A stretch of DNA of 64,000 bases from Galeruca laticollis (lineage: Eukaryota > Arthropoda > Insecta > Coleoptera > Chrysomelidae). The stretch covers positions 1-64,000 of the forward strand of contig OY998185.1 of assembly GCA_963921935.1 (NCBI GenBank). Reading direction: 5' to 3'. Each line of letters opens with the position of its first letter. Within the stretch, counting starts at the first letter, position 1. Of this stretch, positions 62,001 through 64,000 are shown in pieces. Position numbers and translations under genes: made by a program. The notes under the pieces are model-generated. The model ran no database searches, was not told the DNA's origin, and worked only from the letters and a program-made list of their open reading frames with translations.

Positions 62001-63745
62001 GTTGATTCTCTCATAGAAAGGAGGATCTGTTTTTGGTTTTGAAGCATAAAGGTTTTTGAAGCGATCAGAGAATATGTTGTGTCTTGCAGGATTAGTGGGT
62101 TTTGAAGATACTGCAGCAGCTTATGGAAGACTTAAAAATTGTCTTCTTGACTGTAGGGGATATTCTCCTTTTTCGCAGTGGGCACTGGCAGAAGGATCCT
62201 AATGCGATTTTTAGTGCTATATTGTGGATGGTATCCAGATCTCTCGGAATCGATTTTTTGCAGATGAATATACTAAGGAGCCGTAGTCTAGCTTAGATCT
62301 GTTTAAGGATTTGTATATCAGCATAAGACTGTTGCAATCAGCACCCCAGTTCCTGTTTGCAAGTGTTCTCATCAGGTTCAGTACGTTTTGACATACATTT
62401 TCCAAGTTAATAATGTGATGTTTCCCGTTCAGCTTTTTGTCGAATATCATTCCTAAAAACTTCAATTTGTCAACAAAATTCAGTGGTCGAGCATCTAAGG
62501 TTAAACGAGGAATTTCAGGATTATGTTTTTTTGAGAACAGTAGACATTTTGTTTTCTCGTGGGAGAATTGGTTTCTGCCCATTTTCCAAGACTATCGAGT
62601 GTTTTCTGTAACTGTTTTTGCATTGAATATATATTTTTGCCTTTTGTAAAAATGACTAAATCGTCTGCATAGTCTTGCTTTAACTGGGGGTCTGCAATTG
62701 TGCAGAATGTTGTTTATTGCTACCAAGAAGAGGGTGACGCTAAGAACTGATCCTTGTGGTATTCCATTTTGTTGAATTATCTCAGACGACGTAGTACCGT
62801 TTACTCTACCACAGAAGTGGCGATCTTTAAGGGAGTTGTCGATGAATTGTAATATATTGCCTCGTATATCCCATTTGTGTAATGTTTTTAAAATTCCTTG
62901 CCTCCACGCCGTATCGTAGGCTCGGGTGATTATTAGATTTTTTGATTCTAAGAACCACATTTATCTATTGTTTACAATTTTTTGCAGTATTTTGCATAGT
63001 GCACATGTACAACGGGTATAATGATTTCTTGGGACCACTTTCGAGGAAATACTTTGTTTATCCAGATATGATTGTAGATTTGTAGGAGATACTTTTTTGC
63101 ATTCAAAGGAAGGTTCTGTAGGAAGATCGGTGGAATATCATCTGGTCCTGCGCTTGAGTTCTTGTTCTGTTTAAGTGATTCTTCGAGTTCTTCAATGTTT
63201 ATTAGTGCATTTAGTGGGTTGGGAACCTCTTCTTCGAAATCTATATGTATCTTTTCAGCACTCGTTTTCAGTGATTTGTAAGATTCTCTGTAGTTTATGT
63301 TACTTGAATGCATTTCAAAATTTTCTGCTAAGGTTTCGGTGATTTCCTCGTTGGATGATATAATGTGATCATTTTTAGCAAGAAACTTTATTTCATTGAG
63401 TGTTCAAAATTCCCGAGACTTTCTTAATATTTTTCCATACAGTAGAGGCAGGAGTAGAACTGTTTATATTGCTTACGAATGTCTGCCAACTCTCTTTCTT
63501 ACTTTTTCGAATTATGTATCTCATCTTGGCTCTACGTTTTTTGAACTCCAGGCGATTTTCTGTGGTATTGTGCCTTTTGTATTCCTTGAAGGCTTTTTTG
63601 TTTGAGGTAACTGCTTTCTCGCAAGCTTTATTCCACCAGGGTACCGGCTTGTGCTGTTTGATGTGGTTCGTTTTACCTACATGGACCTCAGCTGCCCAGA
63701 TTATTATATTGGAGAAGATTTGTAATAGGTCATTAACATCTGAGT
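59063..63745. repeat. Direct tandem duplication, unit B
   Basis: The second unit keeps the 120 bp missing from unit A and continues at its right end into unduplicated LINE sequence (TCTGATGGACCCC), showing that unit B has the original right flank and unit A the original left flank. Confidence 0.97.
59691..60861. pseudogene. Decayed YqaJ/DDE transposon (unit B copy)
   Basis: Exact duplicate of the remnants at 55130-56300 (offset 4561). It adds no information beyond the near-identity of the copies. Confidence 0.5.
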
Positions 63746-64000
63746 TCTGATGGACCCCATTGAGTTCGTCAACCTTTCTTTCAATCGCATTTGAGTATTC
63801 TGGCCAATTGGCATTTTTTTGTGCCTCACTTTTGGTAAATTGGGAGATTGCTTTCTCCTCTGTTTTGTTTGTTGGAAATATTTATTGGGTGATGATCGCT
63901 GCCATATAAAAAAGGTATCACGTTCCAGCTAAACGAAGGTGATAGAGTTGGTTCGCAAAAGGATAGATCAATAGCAGAGGACTCCCCGGTGAAAAGGTCA
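60906..64000 (-). pseudogene. LINE ORF2 (I/jockey-like), unit B, continues beyond the window
   Basis: Same element as in unit A, with the RNase H segment retained: 'TCSIYHGELLAILKALEYI' and 'IIIISDFLSALSSL' carry the E and D lost from unit A. At the right edge (63990-63760) the end of the endonuclease is visible: 'ESSAIDLSF' and 'GSDHHPINIS', the S-D-H motif of APE-type endonucleases. It shares the RT motif-A deletion and YTKSSK change with unit A, so these predate the duplication. RT is spread over several frames; the copy is inactive. Confidence 0.9.

Overview
The window is AT-rich eukaryotic repeat DNA with no gene I can assign to the host. GT-AG introns, THAP transposons, an EnSpm/CMC-like element with a DUF4806-type accessory gene, Ty3/gypsy, jockey/I-like LINEs, hAT, PIF/Harbinger and mariner remnants all point to an arthropod, most likely an insect. 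A beetle-type, repeat-rich genome would fit, but the species cannot be named from the sequence.

Layout. Positions 1-10512 are a head-to-tail satellite of about 40.6 copies of a 259-bp monomer, ending abruptly inside a monomer. 10513-16330 holds scattered fragments: a DUF4806-partner exon, a MULE-like piece, a complete non-autonomous hAT with an 8-bp target duplication, palindromic MITEs, and a THAP-transposon fragment between two copies of a foldback element. From 16331 to about 44200 there is a Russian doll of transposons. A PIF/Harbinger element (transposase +, MADF/BESS-like partner -) is split by a THAP-derived 3.1-kb element (17811-20934) and by a Ty3/gypsy element (minus strand, 21495-44003, target duplication ACCAC). 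The gypsy 5' LTR is split by an EnSpm/CMC-like element (30561-43903). That element is split by an ISL2EU-type element (35817-43105, THAP-DDE transposase plus YqaJ-SWIM nuclease), and the ISL2EU transposase gene is split by a 5'-truncated LINE (38328-39603, target duplication GAATGTT). The gypsy 3' LTR side is further disrupted by a hAT element and an uncharacterised DUF7869-like reading frame.

A second, plus-strand gypsy follows at about 44226-45586 (LTR, PBS, gag, start of protease) and is cut off by a hAT-like terminus. 45587-53027 is sparse: TA microsatellites, a mariner-like pseudogene, and a tandemly duplicated THAP exon pair. 53028-54842 is a cluster of inverted repeats. The last 9.2 kb is a nearly identical direct tandem duplication (54502-59064 and 59063-63745). 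Each unit carries half a MITE, a badly decayed YqaJ/DDE transposon and the 3' two-thirds of a minus-strand LINE; the second LINE copy runs off the window.

Almost every coding region is a transposon protein, and nearly all carry frameshifts, stops or deletions. The element genes would have worked as sets (transposase plus partner protein, or gag plus pol), but none looks functional. The strongest observations are the datable insertion order of the nest, the higher-order structure in the satellite, and the low-divergence terminal duplication, which may be either biological or an assembly duplication.
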